64,000 nucleotides of DNA, from the NCBI GenBank assembly GCA_037074705.1, contig CM073592.1, positions 52,498,129-52,562,128 of the forward strand. Reading direction: 5' to 3'. This DNA is from Zhengitettix transpicula. Its lineage: Eukaryota > Arthropoda > Insecta > Orthoptera > Tetrigidae. Under the pieces are notes generated by a model. The model made no database searches and was not told the DNA's origin. It saw only the letters and a program-made list of their open reading frames with translations. The stretch's first letter is position 1; each line of letters opens with the position of its first letter. Positions 36,680 through 49,900 of the stretch are shown here, in pieces. The position numbers were made by a program, and so were the translations under genes.

Positions 36680-37685
36680 TGTGGTACGTAAATTAAAAGT
36701 AAATGAAATGATTTTTGCAATTAAATTTTAGATACAAATCGTTTATTACCAAATTATATTTAGTTGGATTTTGTACAAAACTTTTACGTAAATGCCACAG
36801 CATTATTGAAATTCTTAAATCTTCAGGGACACTTATCGGGTCTCTAACAGTTATAGCTATCCGCAATTATAATCGAAATAAATTAAAACAAAATGTTACA
36901 AAATATTGAATTAAATTTACGTAGGAAATATTAACATACGAAAAATTTTATGACATAAAAAAATTTAAAGAAATATGACGGTATGCAATTTTATATTTGG
37001 TTTACAATGAAAATTGCGTACGTACAAAGTCATCAGAGCAGCTCTCATAACACTGCTTATTCACTTCACTAATAATTTAAAAGGATTTTATTTAACAGGC
37101 CTTGGCATATCACAGTTCACAACCTATGTCAGCACAATAAATCAAATCTCCACTATACCAGAGACAATGAAGTCCTGCAGAATGTTTTAGCGGTTAAACC
37201 GATCAGCCATTGAGTTGTATCTCTCTCATCGACGTATCACCACTTTTCAAAATCTTGTTCCATAACTTTAGTTTTACTTTGCTACATTTCTGGCCAACTG
37301 ACCACCGGATACGTCTCCAACATTCCTTCTGGATCTTTTTCATCCAGCATCTATTAGCCGACTGTACTCTACTGTCCTGGATCTTATCACAGACTGAACA
37401 CTTTACTGTTTCATTTAATACGCAGGCTGAACAGGACCACTACTGGCCGGTCCCATTAAAGACTGGCCATGACCAATACTGGCCGACCATCGCTGCGGAC
37501 TGGAGACTGTACTGAACTCTCGTCAAAGCATTTTCCACATCACACATTGCCGACAACAATACTCTCAAGCACTCCACATTCTTATGCAACTCTGTTGTCT
37601 ACAATACCTGGGCCAAATATTACGCCGACAATACAAATATTAAATAAATTACTAAACCCTTTCCTTATACACATTGGTGGTAACC

Positions 37686-37688
<3 letters not shown>
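36680..37688 (-). mobile_element. Element B: inverted copy of the TGTGGT...ACCACA repeat (1009 bp)
   Basis: On the minus strand it starts TGTGGTTACCACCAAT at 37688 and ends GTACCACA at 36680, giving short inverted termini TGTGGT/ACCACA. Both sides are TA dinucleotides. It is the undisrupted reference for element A and lies in the opposite orientation. The open frames at 37210-37515 and 37469-37750 lie within the repeat and are not genes. The length, TG...CA ends and lack of coding suit a solo LTR. Confidence 0.65.

Positions 37689-37727
<39 letters not shown>
37689..37727. repeat. (AT)n microsatellite at the edge of element B
   Basis: About 19 AT units directly after ACCACA of element B. Confidence 0.92.
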
Positions 37728-37731
<4 letters not shown>

Positions 37732-39600
37732 GAGCGAGATAGAGAGATAAAGTGAAACACAATAAAACATTCGCCGACGTATGTAAAACTATATTTTTAC
37801 ATTTCTAGAAAGAAGTGTTGTAACGCGTGTCTACGTGTTTTTATATTAGTTACTTATTTATAATATTTTTATAATATTAAATAATAATATAGGCTAAATC
37901 AAAGGTGGCTGTCTTTGAACATGGCAAAGATGGCTGTTAAGCGAGAGTGCTCTTGAAGAGATTATCTTTTTGGCTGGATTGACGAATATATTGTTATGGT
38001 AGTTGTTGTGGATATAAATTAATATATAATTTGAAAACGTTACTGAATCTCGGAGAAGTTTGTTTTAATTAGTTGGGAGAGGTTCATGTGGACCATCAAG
38101 AAAGGTTATCAACCATTGGAGCGGCGTAAAACCCTTTTCTGAACCTTCGAAACGGTGGAGAGACAGGTTTGAGTTGTATACATTTTTCCACTGTAGTTAT
38201 GCTCTATTTATCTCCTGTGATATTGAGTTGTGCGAGGGTAATTTCATTTTTGTAAATCTACAGTATATAGCCTGAGTGTGTATGGCACAGTTTCTATTGC
38301 AAGAAAATGTACAGTATTTGCTCAATAATTTCTATAATCGACACTGAAGAAAGTATAGGGCTGTACGTTTATTTCATGTTAATGCTACATATGAGGTATT
38401 ATATAGTGAATATTCGGATAAAAAACATATGGGCCTCGCGTGGAGATAATGATGTCTAAAAAATACGGACAACACAAGAAGTGTTTACATAAGCACATTG
38501 CGAAATGTACAATGCTCGATTTACACTGACAAAAACGGAATTGTTTTCTGACAACTGCCCAATCCGTGCAACACTCAATTACTCAAGGCTGTTGACGTAA
38601 CGAAGAGCGAGTGACCAGGATGTTATGATTGATGGATCTCGCAGTTCCTCGTGGGAACCGCGGGAGGGATTTGCCCTACTTTCGTTGTCCGCAAGAGATT
38701 TATAGCGGAACAGGTTTTTTTCTTTTCTCCAGAGACATTGCACAATTGCTCGACTCAAGATTTGTAAAAAATGGAAGCTGTATCGAACGCAAGTACCTCT
38801 ATCATTTCTCCGCTCTTTTCGATACAATTGCGTGATATCACCTCGACAATCAAGCAATTTTTCTCTTAATGCAGAAATATTAAAATGACGTAATAATAGA
38901 CTTAAGAAATTTTTGCAAATCAAGAAAAATGAATATGTTACAAGGCTAATTTCGTTCGTGTCGTTAAAGAACATGTCCCATTGATTTTCCGCCAGTCACA
39001 AGTTGGTTAAAATGTGTAAAGTAGTTAATTTCGTAAAGGAAACCTAGGGTTCAACGACGATCACGTCTGATAAGTGCAGTACCTCTGACCGAGAAATTAT
39101 CTTTGACATGCAACACGGGGTTTTATCATTTTCGATTTGTTTTATAAAATTCAACAAAATTAAATAACATTAACACCATGTACTTGGACACTGTTTATTT
39201 GGTTGCGATAATATTAAGTGGACCATACTTCATTGTAATATGCGAAGGAATATAATATTGTAATAGGTAACGGAGAATTATCGCTGACACATTATCTCTG
39301 GTGTATGTTACCTGCAAGAGAGGAATCGAAATTAAATCAGGGGGGATGAGTGAAGAATTTTAAGAAGGTCTTTAAATGTCGATATGTAATTGGAGAAAAA
39401 TAAAATGGTCTGTTTGTTGATTAAATTATGTTAAAAGGGCCAAGGATATTGTATGAAAGATTATTGACATTAAGTTGTTGGCAGGTCATTGGTTTAAAAG
39501 AATTTATGTTCGGATATTATTATTAAGTATTAAAATATTTATTGTTTGTTTGCATAAATTTTGTTTTCTTTTATGTTCATTGTATGTATGTTTACCCCAC
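37728..39600. other. Gene-free stretch
   Basis: Bases 38579-38870 are GC-richer and open on both strands without known motifs. No supported gene. Confidence 0.4.
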
Positions 39601-39634
39601 CTATGCGTAATGAGGAAGATGGTACGCCAGCTGA

Positions 39635-39653
39635 TGACGTCAGCATGACGTCA
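39635..39653. promoter_or_regulatory. Two CRE palindromes (TGACGTCA) 11 bp apart
   Basis: Perfect TGACGTCA at 39635-39642 and 39646-39653, about one helical turn apart. CREB/ATF-type factors bind this site (established). Whether it is functional here is unknown. Confidence 0.35.
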
Positions 39654-39659
39654 GTTGAG

Positions 39660-42639
39660 CCTAGTTGGAAACGACCAGCAGCCCGGGCGAAAAATCTGAG
39701 ATCAAATTTGACTGCTGTAGTATCTGGGTATCGTTAAACAAAAAGAAAAATAATACACAATATAAGTGGTGAATTCTGTTTGGTTGTTAAACGTTGTGAA
39801 CCCCGATAAGTTACATCCACGTGTACCCTGAGAATACGAGAGTATCAAGTTATGTTTTATAAAAGAGATTTAAAAGTGAATATTGGTGTACGTTGAATTT
39901 TGCGGGGCATTTGTTAGTTGAAGACGTAACTAATATTGTAAATTGAGATTTTTTGTTTTAAATATTGTGTTGACATTCACTAATTAAGTATTATTTATCC
40001 ACCACAAATAGCCAGTCATCTTCCGAAATTAATTCGAATGGAAACGGTGAAGATTTCATATGGGTATTCACAGAAACTTGATGATTTTCTTCTATTCATA
40101 TTGGGTGTTTTGTTTTTCATATACATAATGGTTTCGAACGATCAGTTTTCCAACAGCTCTGTGAATATTAACGTCGTCTAACATGATCTAACAGAAACGA
40201 TTAGGCTGGATCAATTCCACCTTACTGCCAATAACTTACCAGTAATTGCGCTGTTATGAACCATATCAATCCACAGGGCACATCTCCCGAAATGTTTCCA
40301 CCGTCCATTAAGCCGCCGATCCTATTGACGCCTTCGAACTGCTTCATAACTTTCTCTAGCACCGGGGTTGGCTTAATGTTCTGGAATTTTAGATAAGCGT
40401 GGCCCCAAGACACTCAGAAAACATCGTACCTGTTGAAAGCCACACTTATGAATTCCGTTCCTTGTCTCTTTGTAATATATATGACGTACGTTTCAGATTT
40501 TCGTGGAAACCTCAGCAGCGCCAGTAACATTAATTTTTGTCTTCAAGCTACAGTTTTTTTTTAAAAAAGTAAACAATGAAGTATAGAAAAATAACACTAA
40601 CATCATATCGTAAGATACTGGGTGACATTTTGGAATGCAGAGGTAATGTTTCACGGTCAATGACAGACAAAACCCTGATCATTATTTCCCTCTGTTTGTC
40701 TCTCCGAATCACGCAGAGTATGAAACATGAAACCTGAGGTATCAGATATGAAGATTCGCTGGCTCTTCGAATTTTAAAAAATATTATCTAACGTAAATTA
40801 CTGCGGAATGTGATATAATAGTGGAAAGTGTAGTTCAAAGTGTAGAATTAATTTTTTAAAGAAAAATTACAGATTGGCATCCATGTGTCATCTATTATTT
40901 TCTATTGTCGAACAGTTGCTTCTTTAGAACGATTTCGTATAATTTATCGACAGTATCTGGAAGTTTCATGGAAGATCTATTCTCAAAACTTACAAAATTC
41001 GTTCACTATTTAGATAATTTCCAGTCGTTTATTTTATATTTTTCTAGCTCAGCCGTTATTTTTTTATGGCTATTTGACTATTTCAAATTTTATTTCCTAA
41101 GCCGACCAATAAAAAGTCCAGGTTTCGGATCAGTTAGTTTCTCAGATTCAAATAGTGCTCGACTGATGGACAGTAAAATTGTAAGAAATTATTTTATATT
41201 ATTTCTCAAAGACGTGATGGAAATTTTAAGTGAATTTCATAATACAACCAACATACTTGCACTTTCGTCGAAGTTGTGTGATTAAAACTTTAGATTATAT
41301 CGCCGGGAAGATCTTTCTTTTTCCACTAACATTAAAATGTAAAATAAATGTGTGTCATTATACTAACGGTGAACCAATAATTTTATCATCTCACGAAAAT
41401 CCTCGAAATAATGTTCTGTGAATTATCAATTAATAACAGAGTAGAAAATTAAAGAAATTTATGACACATTTTCAGTTTTTTATCTGTAAGAGCTCAATGA
41501 ATTCAAATAATGAATTTCTGTGTCCCTGGGAAGCAAAACACACTGACCTTCTCGCTCTAATGTCATAATTTATTACGTTGTCCGAAACTTCAGCCGTTAA
41601 GCTCTGCCTGTGCTGTTGCGATAAAAATGTTGAATGTTCGCTTTGTTACTTCAATGAAATACAATTGGTGCTCGGAATAATCTCGTTCATCCTGTAAGAA
41701 AAATGGAATATAAGAAGTGACGTATTCTTATCGTAGTTTAAAAAACCTGCAGCGAGAAATATGAGCCCCGTGGGGAAGCGGGGTTAATTTTATGGATTCA
41801 AGTCTTATGTAAAAATCACCACGAAGGAAAGAAAGGGGCAATTATAAAAAATTCTTTTTTTTTGTTCAATAAATTAAATAATCTTTCACAATGCTTCTGG
41901 TACAGAAAAATTCCTGCTTCTGTAACAAATTCGACAGAAAGAATGATTGCATTTATCAACGTTAGTGTATTGAAGAATTCAGTGCAGATAAGTTTAAAGT
42001 TTATTAAAATTCGTTTGAGTTATAGTAATACACTGGTATTTTGTAAAAGTTATACACAATATTATCAGTATCGCATATTTTAACCAAATATTTGAATTTT
42101 GCCTTCAACTTGCTCTTCATTATCTTCATAAACTGTCGACTGCTTTTTCTGTTTGGTTTGCGTATATTCATTCTACTCCTGAAGCCTTTATAAAATTCGT
42201 ATCACAGGTTTCTTATGATATGAATAATTGAAGGTGAAGAGTATTCAGTTTAAACTGATTCTCTTATGAATTATATATTAATTTAGTGAGAGTGGCCCAC
42301 TGTAAACAAACGGGCTAAGTTAGCTTAATTTGGAGTTAATTTAGTTTAAAAATGAAAATGTAGAGGTGTATGCTAATTAATAAGAATAACCCAGTGTATG
42401 AGCACATTTGTGCGTGAGCGTTGGTGTGAGACGTCATCACCCTACCTCATAAGTTTGCACTCAGTTTAAGTCCCACTTTCTGCATAACTCTGCTTCCTAA
42501 ACTGCATTATATTTTATATTTATTTTATATTAAATAATTGAATAAGGAATCATTCATTTATAATAGATTCAACGTAGAAGAACTCGTTTGCAAAAGTCGT
42601 TATAGACATTTTTTGTTAGGATTACTTGTTTATTGTGTA
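39660..42639. other. Gene-free stretch
   Basis: The frame at 40905-41285 starts without a convincing ATG or splice context and has no known domain. Otherwise AT-rich, complex, apparently unique sequence. Confidence 0.4.
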
Positions 42640-42739
42640 ATATCGTACCCTCTAAAACTTAGACACCAGAATAAGGAGGGTGTTATTTAATTTTTATTTT
42701 GAGCAAGAGCACGGAAAGGGTCAGACTGAATAGGAGTAG

Positions 42740-42944
42740 GACGGCGGAAAATCCAGCGCCGTCTCCTCTTCAGCGTCGAGAGGAAGAAATATAGGAAAGG
42801 AAATGGGTTCTTGGTATCTATAGTACCGCTAAGAGACTCGAACAAATCAGAAAGGCAGTCAAAAGACCGAGGTGCTTGCTTGTAGGTGGAGAACCAATTA
42901 AAAACTCCACATCAGCCCTCGTGTCCTGTGGCGGGGCACCTACA
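42740..42944. other. Hairpin-rich block, unassigned (possible ncRNA or repeat)
   Basis: Perfect arms GACGGCG/CGCCGTC (42740-42746 with 42757-42763), GTGGAG/CTCCAC (42886-42891 with 42905-42910) and TGTAGGTG/CACCTACA (42881-42888 with 42937-42944) lie within 205 bp of GC-richer sequence. No known RNA family recognised. Confidence 0.35.
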
Positions 42945-45900
42945 AACCGGTTAACACAATGTTTCTATGAAGTCTGCAAAGTAACCCAATACGGGTTTTA
43001 ACTTGACGAGCTGTTAGATCACTCGAACCACTCAACATTCGTCAATTGCAAAGTTAAATTCTCACGAGTATATCTAGTGTTCAAAAAATAATATGATTTC
43101 AATTAAAATTTATAATACTATATGACAATTGACGTAGCAATCTCTGACTTTACCGGAAACAGTCTACGGCTTTAAACGAACGATACTAAGTCGCTCAGAT
43201 AATTATGGCTATTATTTTCGTATCCAGAAAGTGGTTGAGCTGTAAGTACTAATTTTGTCTCTTACTCTGACATGAATTTGGGTGTATAAAAACTGACATT
43301 TAATGAACACAATGTCGTATGCCTTCAGTTTTAAACCGAACTTACCCGATCGCTAACCCGAATCTATCCGAATGCACTAATTTTCATATTCACACGAATA
43401 TGGTTTAATATTATGGATAAATTAATGAAATTATGGATTTAATATTCTAGCTCGTGTAAGGGATACTAAATCAATAAGTGTTTGGATATATGAGCTGAAA
43501 TGAAAAATTATTTGCTTTCATTGTTAATGTATTTTTTGACTATACTCATTTGTATTCCATTAATAATATTATGAATTGACTAAATAATATGTTAATAACT
43601 TTAAAGCGATGAAATATAACGTAAACTCCACAGTTTTCATATGATATTTTTTAATTATTAACTTTTTAAAACTAAACGTATTACTAGGTAAATATATAGC
43701 GCTTTAAATGCGCAAACAGAAGATTGGAAGTAAAGTAGCTTATTGTTTCAGCCAACCAAATCCTCTTATTTGGCACCTACACAAATCCTAAATTCGTAAC
43801 TCATTAAAATTTCATTACAGCCATCTTCTTCCTTGATCTTTCGTTCGGAGTTTCGAGCTCATAAATAATACAGATTATAGTCTATTAGTTCGTTTCAATA
43901 TACAGAAGGCTGATTCGAAATTTGCTTCGGAACCTTAAATTTTCCATAATTTAATGGCAAGCCTGTTCGTAGACTTAACTGTTTTGTAATCTTAATGTTA
44001 ACGGATGGATTAACTTTTAGACTTTCATCGCAATGGGTATTTGAAGTCGGACGAAAAGCTAACATATATCCAAAAATAAAATTGTTGAATATTTATAAGT
44101 TAATTATTATTAGCTTAATCTTATTAATAGGGTATATTTCAGAAAAACATATTGATAATAAACATTACGGCTCCTAATTGGTCTCAAAAGAACACATTTT
44201 TCATTAAATTCACGTGTATCTAATAGATCGTTTTTTTTGTAAATAAATTACCGAGTTTCAGGAATTAATAAACAATAAAATCTGAAACTTTGATAATAAA
44301 TACCACTCAATTAGTTGCGAACGAAAATTTATTTATTATACTTGTTTAACTATACGTCACAAAATCGTTGACAGATCAAATATTATTTCTGCAAAGTGAT
44401 AGAAACCTTTGTAGTTTGCTTTTTTCGACTTATGTTTAATGATATAGATAATTGATTCAAAATCATTGTGCTACATATAACATAATTTGAACTCAAGTTT
44501 TGAAAAATTAACAATTGTTTAGAATTGAGCACCAGCGGTCTCGTTCTACGAACCCTTGGAAATAATTTGTTCAAAAATTAGGCAGATTAATTATTAAAGT
44601 ATATAAAGACTTAGTAGTTGATTGGACGGGGAACTAAATGTACTATACGGTTTAAAGTGAAAATCTCATTACGCTTGGGAAGTTTTGTTTGGTGATATCA
44701 AAAGTTCCACTAATAAAGAAAATTGCGGGAAGTGACTCATTACCGTAACACGATTTTTGTTTGTAGTGCAAACATCCTGTTGTCGCAGGAAGTAATGGAA
44801 AATATAATTAATTTTCGTGTAATTTAATCCCAGACGAGGCAGTGTCATACAAAATTAATGCGGGCCAACCTGTTTAGAGTCCGGGAGGCTTGCTGGAGCA
44901 ATTACGAACGAGGTCAGAGACACGACCGCAAGTTCTACCCTTTTCAACTCTATTTTTTAGAAAATTGGATTCAGTTCGAAACAAAAACATAACGAATAGA
45001 GGTGAAAAAAATTTTTGTTCAGTTTGAATTGGTTTATCTACTCAAAATAGAATGATACTAATTCGTTCCTATTCTTTTGCGTCTGTTATAAACTTTATTA
45101 GAATGTACTCAGAAGGGTTAAATTTAATTTAATCTATATATTTGCTAAGTCTTCGAGTCATTCTATATATTTAAGTTTGTATGTCTGTGGTTCTCATCCT
45201 TCTTGAACTCACACTTGGTGGTTGATTTAAAAAAACTGGATACATAGAACTTTGAAATAATGTGTTTTTCATGAATATGCCCAGATGTCAAATAGAAAAT
45301 ATTTTCTCGAGAGATTTAGTGTGCAATGTTTCATATTTTAACATTCCAATCGTTCTACGATTTAAGTGATCCTTTTTATTATTTTCATGTGTACTTTACT
45401 GATCACTTCACATCACTACGTTACTACCCAGTTAAACAATATTTTATGAACATAGAAACACTATAATTTGGATAAATCTGACTAATTAACCTAGATTAAA
45501 GTAATGTACGAGAAGGGAAAAAATAATCTGGCAAATAAGTTGTAGTAAAATCCTGGTAGAACCTACGGATTGAATTACAGCTAGTGCCATAATTACGAAA
45601 TGAATATCCGAGTCACAGCTGTGTCGCCCATATTAAGATTTAGAACAGTCTCCCGTGGGGCAATAAAGGGAGAGCACAGTTTTAGCCTTTCCTGCAGTTA
45701 ACGCGATATGCACCCCGTTGTACGAGGGTCGAGCAAAGAGGGTAGCGCCGCAGACCATGAATTAATAACAGCCCCTAAATCTGCATCGCGATATCGCCCG
45801 CCACCACGCAGAATTACCTCGGCTCTCATATCCTCCGGCAAATTGCTGTATTTAAATGCATAACTTGCAGTAATGTGTTTTTAAAACCGCGTAGGTTTAC

Positions 45901-48900
45901 TCTACAATCAAGGTGTTCAGGGCGAGGGCTTTTTCTGTAAGATTTGTCTTATTAAGGGGTTATATTCGTTGGGTCAAGTTCTGGTTACCTTAGCGAATAG
46001 ATGATGTTTGCACTTTTAATAGAATAATCACGACATTTCTGAGTGAATTATAAAAAGTAAAATATACCTTTACTAACCAACTAATTTACTGACGTAAATA
46101 ATTATTTTATGGTCAGTTCCGAAAGATTATCTTGTAAAAAATGACATGTTATTAAAAATTTCAGGAAATAAATCAATTATATATCATAAGGTGCTATAGA
46201 CTCAAGCTTGAATATTTTTCAGGGCAAGGACATAATTAATTTTACTAACAGATGACATCAGAATTACATTCTGGAATTATTTTGTTTCTTTTAAAAATAT
46301 TACCAGGCCTCGTCAGATGCAGAAATATTATATTTTGGAACATACACAAAGCAGTAATTGTACATGTAAATTGAACCAGGTATTTTTTAGTGGAAGTAAG
46401 ACAGTAATAACGTTGATTCTAAATTAATTGGTCTTCTTCTAACAAATAATTATAAAAACAACTACAAATAAGATTTTTGTACAATACTGACGGTCATTAT
46501 TTTAAAAAAATTACTTGAACTAGTAAAAGAGTGATGTCTACAAATCTAAGAAATTTATTAGATAGTAAAAATAAATGGAAAAGAAATTAGTTCCTCTCTG
46601 GAAACGAGCGTTAACACTATACTAATTATCTTGAATATTCGTAGATTAATGAATATTCTGCCAAAATACACGTTATTATCAAATTAAAATATTGATTTCA
46701 TGAACTACAACGGTCGTGAACCTGTACTGTCGTGAAATAAAAAATAAAGTTTATTTCTCTAGAATGATCCAAACATGGAGTTATTACAGAAGTTTCTATT
46801 ATACTTTCAATTTTCATAATACACGATTAAATATATTTAATATTAGTACGACTTTAAGTTTAAATATATTCGAGTATTTGTACATAAATCTTAAAATTTA
46901 ACTTTTGCCTTGTATTTAGAGCCCCAAAGATAAATAATTGTTTTTTATATTAAAATATATTTTATTTTATATTAAAATTTCTATTGGAGGTTAAAGACGT
47001 ACAAATCGAGACATTGACCATGACTGGCGATGTGTAATGATAGTACAATAACGTGAATTTTCGACAGTATACATAATACAAATATATGTTCACGATGGAT
47101 CCAAATATATAAATATGATTCACCTATTGGGTAAACCACTGATATTTCTGACATTGCTTCCTCCTATGTTGTAATAATACTAAGCGAAGCAGAAATCCCA
47201 AAATTATTTAATAATTAGGCTTAATTTAAAATTTATTTTGATATGAGTAACGTTTGTGAATAGCAGTTATTTCATCCATGAAACACTATTACATACTAAA
47301 TTTTACAGAATACAACAGATCAATTATTTGTTGACAATAACCGTTGTGTGATGTCCACTGGGTGCTTAGAGTCACAAAAAAATTTGTTTGAGATTTAATA
47401 TCATCAAACACGCAATAGAATAATCCGATGAATAATTGACTCGTATCGCACAAAAGCCCATAAATCAAACGGATAATTCTGAATTTAAAGATAAGCACAA
47501 AACAAAAGTCAGAATATGCAAACCATACTAATAGAGATAATATATATAGATACACACTAGTTTGATCCCATGAAATTTGCGTGAATGTGGAAAAAAGACA
47601 TAAAATAAGTAATTTACATGAAATACATTTGAAATATTATACATGTTCCTCTAGATCCCTGCACCTTTTAAGGAATTAGAAATCTATCATCCAAACAAAT
47701 TATTAGGAATCTAGAAAACGTTAGAGAGTTAGAATTTGTAGAATATTAAGAGATTGCAAAATCTTGTGAAATAAATTATATAAATTTTTTGGGAAACCGC
47801 ATAGAATATTAAAATGATCCCAGATTTAGGACTCTCTACCAACTCTATTCAAAATCAATAATTGGGACCCTAAAGCAAATAAATATATATTTACTTCATT
47901 TTAGAAATTGTCGACACCATATAATTATTAAGGCATGCAGATATATACCTCATTAAAATTCGAAGTCATGGGAAATTTTCCAAAACGTGATACACATATG
48001 AAGCTTGTCATCCATCTGCAAATCAGACATCTTGGTCAAGTATAAAATCACGTTTGACTTCCATTTGACGATGATCTTGCTGATTCATGGACGATTCCTA
48101 GCCAATAACGTATTAAAGATATCCTCAATTTTGGTAATAATATCCAAAAGGGGTGGATTAGAGCTGAAATGAACTTAGTTGTAGAAAGTGAAGTTCACAG
48201 CTGTTTGGCCTTGGAATCTCTGTAATGGAAGATAAATATTACAACCACAATACTTCACCATTCATTAACAGTTGCGGTATTGTTTAAAAAATTTTAACTT
48301 TCTCCAATTACACCTCAGTTCGATAAACAAAAATAATAACTTAATTATCCCATGTAATCAGTCCATTCTCCTCTTATTAAAAACCAGTGTTATGTACCAT
48401 CATGCTTATCCGCACACAATAATTTTATCTGGAGTTGATGCTACTAAAGACAAATTATTTTCTTCCTATTTTGCAAGTTTTAAAGACTTTAATTAATGGT
48501 GAGGAGCAGTTGGAAGAAAGAATGAGGAGGGGAAGAAACTTAATGTAACAAAGAAACTTTGCACTCTAAATTTTCAGTAATTACAAATGTTTTCCGAGTT
48601 ACTAGGGTCTAATTAAGAAAATAAAGTTCTGTTTTAAAATAATTAAACACAATACCCCCGTAACGGTAGCCGCCCGCTGTAACTTCTGCGCTAACTGCTG
48701 TTTCGATCCTTTCCGAGAAGGAAACTTTATTTTTTATTTATATTTTGGTTTTTATTCCTACTGCGCAGCAGCTCACGCTCGTGTTCCGTTGAGATTGCAT
48801 ACTAATTCCAAGTAGAGGCGGCGTAATATCCACACAGGGTCGACGCGTTATCAGTTGACGCATCTGCACCTCTTGTACACACAGAGAGGAACAGGAAAAA

Positions 48901-49600
48901 CTCAGGGCTCTATAAGGTAGGAGAGTTCACGACTACACGACGCAAAGTGTAGGCTTGAGATCATGTTGCTAAGCAGCGACACGTACGCTACGGAATAACT
49001 ACATACGCAGTACAGCTTTGCTCAAAAGTTTCAAAATAACATCGAGATATAAGTAGAATTCAAGCTTTCTCCGATGCTAACTTATTAATATTAAGTATTT
49101 AAAGCTATTTGCAGAATGAAGCTCTAATTCCAGCATGATTTATTGTACCTGAATCCGTATTCGAGCATAAATGTAAGACACGGAATACTGCAGGTAGGAA
49201 GGAAATAATAATGTACACGTTGGAGCATTTGAGACGTTTCTTTGTGACTAACAAAAATGAATGCAGAAAATAAAAGTCTTAGTGCAATGTAGCAAAAGAT
49301 CCCAACGCTCAGTGATTTCAATATTACATGAAAATTTGTCTAAAAATACCTGGTAGATGAACACCACGTTTGCTTAAAGAGGATAATTAAATCAATCATG
49401 TGGTCGAATTGGCGCTTCTTCGTCGCTGTTCTGACGATTTTCATCGTTAACTGTTTAGGAAAAATGACTCCCCCACTACACTTCAGAGACAGAAAACAGT
49501 CAAAAAAGTCGTATTTTTCGAGCGAAGCAAATAACATGTAAGATTCTGGGAAAATGATGGCCATGTTTTTTTATACCTATTTAGCCATATAAAGAAGTAA
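42945..49600. other. Long gene-free stretch with GC-richer islands
   Basis: AT-rich overall. Islands of higher GC and low repetitiveness occur at about 44825-44940, 45600-45850 and 48655-48970; the last contains CTATAAGG. They could be regulatory elements of a gene outside the window. No coding region is supported. Confidence 0.4.
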
Positions 49601-49627
49601 TTTCTTGTTTGTCCATGTATAAAATGT

Positions 49628-49900
49628 TCTTCCATCATGACAATGCATTTGAGCTTAAATGATTAGGTGCAAAAATGTCAAACTGAAGTTGAAACTGTTT
49701 TACGAATTCAACTTATTCGCCAGATTTGATCCCCTGTAGTTTGCTGTATTTCCTAACACGAGAAAGTGTCTTTCTGAAAAAATAAATCACGTCAAACGAG
49801 GAGGAAAATACTACTTCGAGGCTATTCCCAAACCTTACTCTTTGACTTGAAAACGTTAATTGAAACTACAGTGTGTTCATCGATAGGAAATGTTTGAAAT
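49628..49900 (+). pseudogene. Degenerate mariner transposase fragment, second copy
   Basis: Bases 49630-49647 encode F-H-H-D-N-A, and 49714-49734, in the same frame, encode Y-S-P-D-L-I-P, both hallmark mariner blocks. Three in-frame stops lie between them. The position of the last catalytic Asp (the P-C-D or P-S-D step) reads P-C-S, so the active site is lost. Confidence 0.7.

Noticed and set aside
37210..37770. Frames of 62-101 codons
   Set aside because: Lie within repeat element B and its AT microsatellite.
40905..41285. 126-codon frame
   Set aside because: Begins at a non-ATG codon, has a hydrophobic composition expected from AT-rich DNA, and no homologous motif.
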